NCBI GenBank assembly: GCA_029204225.1
Contig: CM055113.1
Location: forward strand, 32,677,363-32,741,362
DNA from: Diphasiastrum complanatum
Lineage: Eukaryota; Streptophyta; Lycopodiopsida; Lycopodiales; Lycopodiaceae
Direction: 5' to 3'
Length of the DNA stretch: 64,000 nucleotides
Positions 60,540 to 64,000 of this stretch are shown one piece after another; positions within the stretch are counted from its first letter, which is position 1, and each line of letters starts with the position of its first letter. The notes beneath the pieces are model-generated. The model worked only from the letters and a program-made list of their open reading frames with translations, did no database searches and was not told where the DNA came from. Both the position numbers and the translations under genes were made by a program.

Positions 60540-63490
60540 TTGCACGACGTCCCGGAGGAAAAGTGGATATTGTCAGTTTTGTTGTTTCTTGACGGCAAGG
60601 CCTCCTCGTGGTGGAAGAAAAACCAGTGAAACCAATGACTTAAGTTGGATTCTTGGTAGAATTCCTTAAGGCTTTAGTCACAATTGGCGATTCTAATTTA
60701 AAATTTGCTTTATTTACTGCAAAATGGGCAACCGAGAATTGAACACTTATGTCCAGGAGTTCTTGGATTTTTTGACCAAGGTGCCGCTTTTTGATTGGAA
60801 GTTGGGCAGTGGTAGTTCATTCTTGGACTGCAAGCCGATTTTCAAAACGAGTGCAAACAGAATATCCTCCAATTCTTGGAAGATGCTATCCGCGTGGCCA
60901 AGATCTACCATAGCACCGTGGTTGCCTCGCGAAAAAGCGCGCACGGCCAAGCAGCCTCGGAGCCTAAGATGAAAAAAATAAAAAATAAACGAAAAAAGCA
61001 GTTTTTTGATATGCTTGAAACTGAGGCATACCAACACGCTATGAAAGTAAAATCAAGTGAAGCCAATAAAAATCTTGAGTTTATTCCCACGCATTCCTCA
61101 GTGAGTTGGAATTGGTACTCTGAAGTTGGAATGTGAAATTCCCAAGAACTTCAATGGTACCAGTGGTATTAGTCTCAATCGATTTCTATATTTTTCATAT
61201 AAGTCTGGATTTTGAGACACTTTGATCAGGAAGTGGAGGGCCTTCATGGAGGAAGAACCTGTGGTATGGGATGCAAGTGATTCCAAAATGAAGATCTAAA
61301 ACTAACTGGATCAGTTGACTGTAGTAAGGCCGTAAATCTAATTGATGCCAAATACTATGGTCATAAAACAAGTGTTTTGTCGGAAATTTGAGATATTGGT
61401 CATGACCCCTTACGGATATCTCAAATTTACAAAATCGGAAACCCGACAAGCTATTTCTTTATAAAAAATATATTGGTGAATTTTTTAAACATTGATTAAC
61501 CCGTTTTCTTGTGATTCATTCGAGGGTAATTTTTATTACCCATTCACATGAATGGTTAATAAAAACGTTTTCTAAGTTGTTTCTCATAAGTAAATCTTCA
61601 AAAAGTCCTTTTTCTGAGTTACGGGTCAATTCTCAGTATTTGTAACGAAGAAGATCTTTTGATAAGTCATTCACAAAAATGTGTTGGGACATTATCAATA
61701 TTTGGTTATGATGATACGACACCTTTCTTGACTTTAAAGTTTTTTTCAGACTTCTTCTTTAAAACTTCTCCTAGGGCAAATCTAGATGGATATGCACCCT
61801 TTGGAAACTTCTGTGGTATCCTGTTAAAAGGGGGAGAAGTAGGAAAAAAAGAAAGAGTTATCAAGGAGAAACATCTATCATAGATTCCAGGTGGAATCTA
61901 TTATATGAATAAAAAGTGGATCTGTTTCAAGAATCAGAAATGATAGGATGTTTAGATATTTTAGAAATCCTTTAAGGATTATAGATGATATCTGGTTTGA
62001 AGATGTAAGATAAGGAAATTAGAAAACACTCTTGTAGTAGAAAAGTGGTTGATTACAAGTCCGATTGATTTGTGTCAGAACTAAAGAATTCTATTGCAAA
62101 ATGGTGGTTTGTTAAAACTTGTTCCTTGTTGGTGTAATCAACTTGATCTTAGTGAGGACTGAGATCCGTGGGTTGATGCAAGGAAGAAAATTCACGCTAA
62201 CAATATATTCTTTTGGGATAATCTCCGGTTGAGATTTTGGTTGTGGAATAGCACTCTTTGAAAAATATTTTCTCTTAGAGGATAAACAAGTTACAGGATT
62301 CTCGATTAAGAAGGTATTGTGTACAGATCAGGATATATATGTAGAGATATGCTATGTAGTGAATCTTTGTGGGATCATAAAACCTTTTGTACAAACTTTT
62401 AATCTTGTGGATCTACAAAGGATTCCTTGGACTAAGTTATTTGCATGCATAAACTAGTCGTGAATACATAGGCATATTGATGAGAATTGTAAAGAGACAA
62501 TTTCTCACTAAGTTATAGTAATTTCTCATTGAGAGTTACTTATTGACCTAGGATAGATTTAGAATTAGAATAAAATGTGGTGTTTTGGTATCACACCTAG
62601 ACATTTAAATATTTTCTAAATTCGATACAGCTAACCGAGTCAGGAGCGCTACTTCTGAGTTAGTTGTTTGAATCAACAATATAATCTCTTTTATGGATAT
62701 GTTGTCGAAATGTATTGCTTATAAGTCGCAACCTTTATGAGTCAATTTTGGATTCATTTAAAGGTTTAGGTGCACAGAATACACGAGAACTTTTGGCCTT
62801 ATCTTTTTTCATTTGGAATAGATAGAATGATATCCCGAAAGACTCAGGATAGTTGGATAATTGTTGGTAGCCAAAATTTATAGCTTCACATAATGAAGTT
62901 CCGGTGAATCTGAAGTTATTCTAGATTAGAACTTAAGAGTAAATTCTAGATGTATTCTAGATTGGACCCTAACTTTGGAATGCCACTTAGTGCCATGGCT
63001 AAAGTAAGGGTGTTTTTTGGATTAAAATCCTTATATAGGCACCGTAAGTGAGTTGGAAAAGTCTGAAACTTTCCTGATGGAAAGGACTTTTTGGAACAAC
63101 TCATGTGTTTTCTAAGAATTGAAATGCACTCTTATGATTACCATGAAAGCATCTGATTTAGCTCAGGTATTTATTGACCATCTGTTTAGGCTTCACGGAT
63201 TACCTAGTGACATCATGAACTTTTGCAATTCGAAGTTCACCGCGGTCACTTTTGGTCGACCGTATTCGCTAAACTAGAGACGACTCTGAGCTTAAGTTCT
63301 TCTGACCATTGGTCAGATGGAAAGAACAAATCAGGTGAGGGAAAAAATGCTTCGAGCATATTTTTCGGCGCAATCTCATTGGAAGTGTGTCTTCCCTTGA
63401 TTGAGTTGCCTATGCTAGGGTATCACGTTCTCTTATTGAGTACACACAGGACAAAAATTCGATGAATTATGATTGACGAATCATAGTTCA
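60540..63490 (+). pseudogene. Decayed Ty3/gypsy element: gag and integrase recognisable
   Basis: Gag: VVSFLDGKASSWW-like sequence (about 60,570-60,615), then TYVQEFLDFLTKVP (60,745-60,786) and, in another frame, LEDAIRVAKIYHSTVVASRK (60,873-60,932), with a Lys-rich tail. Integrase core: SDLAQVFIDHLFRLHGLPSD (about 63,151-63,210), NSKFTAVTF and, after frame changes, the region of the HPQSDGQTERTNQV signature (MERTNQVREKMLRAYFSAQS, about 63,318-63,377). Protease, RT and RNase H in 61.1-63.0 kb are unreadable. A segment near 62,570 resembles the minus-strand gypsy near 19.4 kb. It is cut at about 63,490, just before repeat copy B. Confidence 0.7.
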
Positions 63491-63563
63491 AATTCCAGTT
63501 ATACTTGATCATTTAAGAGAAGGATTACCTACGTGATCAAAAGATCAGAGGATATTAGCATTT

Positions 63564-64000
63564 TGATAGGGGAAAATTCCCGACGGGGGATTAGTCTCGC
63601 CAGGAAGCCCTACAGGGGAAGGGCCCACACTGCTACTACGTGAGTGATTGAGGAATACCACTTCCATCTCGAGGGCCATCTCAATCACCCCGTGCTCCCT
63701 AGCCGATGAGAGTTTTCCAGGCCCCTAGAGGCACGACTGCAAGGAGGTGTAACTGCAATCTCAATCCTATCGATCCTGTCTTTCCATATCCTAGCTCTAG
63801 GTGAGGGTAATTAAGGACATCCATTACACTACGGCTGCACTTGGTAGAGAGAATGGTGCTTACAATTTTCCTAAGATGTCCATGAGTACTCAATCAACAA
63901 TGTTAAGGCACACAAGACGAAGCTAGTACACATACACCAAATAGAAATAGGACGTCATCTCTTTGTTACTTGTCATGCAATGTGGGGGTGCCAGTTATAC
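63564..64000 (+). repeat. Dispersed repeat copy B, cut by the window end
   Basis: Direct-orientation partner of 55,645-56,475, starting TGATAGGGGAAAATTCCCGA. It lacks the 249-bp segment and the 81-bp duplication of copy A. It is still homologous at the final base, so its right end is unknown. Confidence 0.87.

Overview
The window is nuclear DNA of a land plant. The evidence is three spliced genes whose closest known relatives are plant proteins, roughly 30 decayed retroelement pieces, long introns stuffed with repeats, many (GA)n microsatellites, and an intronless PLS-type PPR pseudogene. No bacterial-type operons, CRISPR arrays or rRNA are visible, and I recognised no tRNA gene. The large repeat-filled introns, the PPR retro-copy style and a reverse transcriptase unlike the usual angiosperm families make a seed-free vascular plant such as a fern a reasonable guess, but this is inference.

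Left part (1-26 kb). A decayed LINE 3' end (1-740, +) is followed by the first exons of a RAD21/SYN-type cohesin kleisin gene (3216 back to 2100, - strand). I could not find its later exons. Upstream of it lie two very different tandem-repeat blocks (about 3.79-5.09 kb and 5.29-6.06 kb). From 7 to 26 kb there is almost nothing but nested Ty1/copia and Ty3/gypsy debris in both orientations. This includes several copia pieces that keep gag, protease and pre-integrase but lack reverse transcriptase, a gypsy LTR (17,398-17,874), and a copia element shrunk to LTR, primer site, gag start and LTR (23,278-24,883).

Middle part (26-39 kb). THF1/Psb29 (THYLAKOID FORMATION 1, plastid) is encoded by five exons between 27,299 and 38,745 on the + strand. 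Joining the exons gives an uninterrupted 315-codon frame. Its 8.75-kb second intron holds three unrelated retroelement remnants: a gypsy 3' end with LTR, an inverted gypsy RT/RNase H/integrase piece, and a broken YIDD-type reverse transcriptase that looks Penelope-like.

Right part (39-64 kb). A copia gag-protease fragment (41.4-42.4 kb) precedes a four-exon U-box/ARM-repeat E3 ubiquitin ligase of the PUB13/PUB14/SPL11 type (44,931-51,568, +, 642 aa). Its first intron carries a 167-bp fold-back element with hAT-like ends and an imperfect 8-bp flanking duplication. Then come a PPR pseudogene (53.6-55.0 kb) and a region bounded by two direct copies of a dispersed repeat (55,645 and 63,564). Between those copies lie decayed gypsy gag and integrase sequences.

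The three host genes act in separate processes: chromosome cohesion, thylakoid/photosystem II maintenance, and ubiquitin signalling. Nothing suggests they work together. Exon boundaries were placed by hand from GT/AG sites, reading phase and family conservation. No alignment or database search was run.
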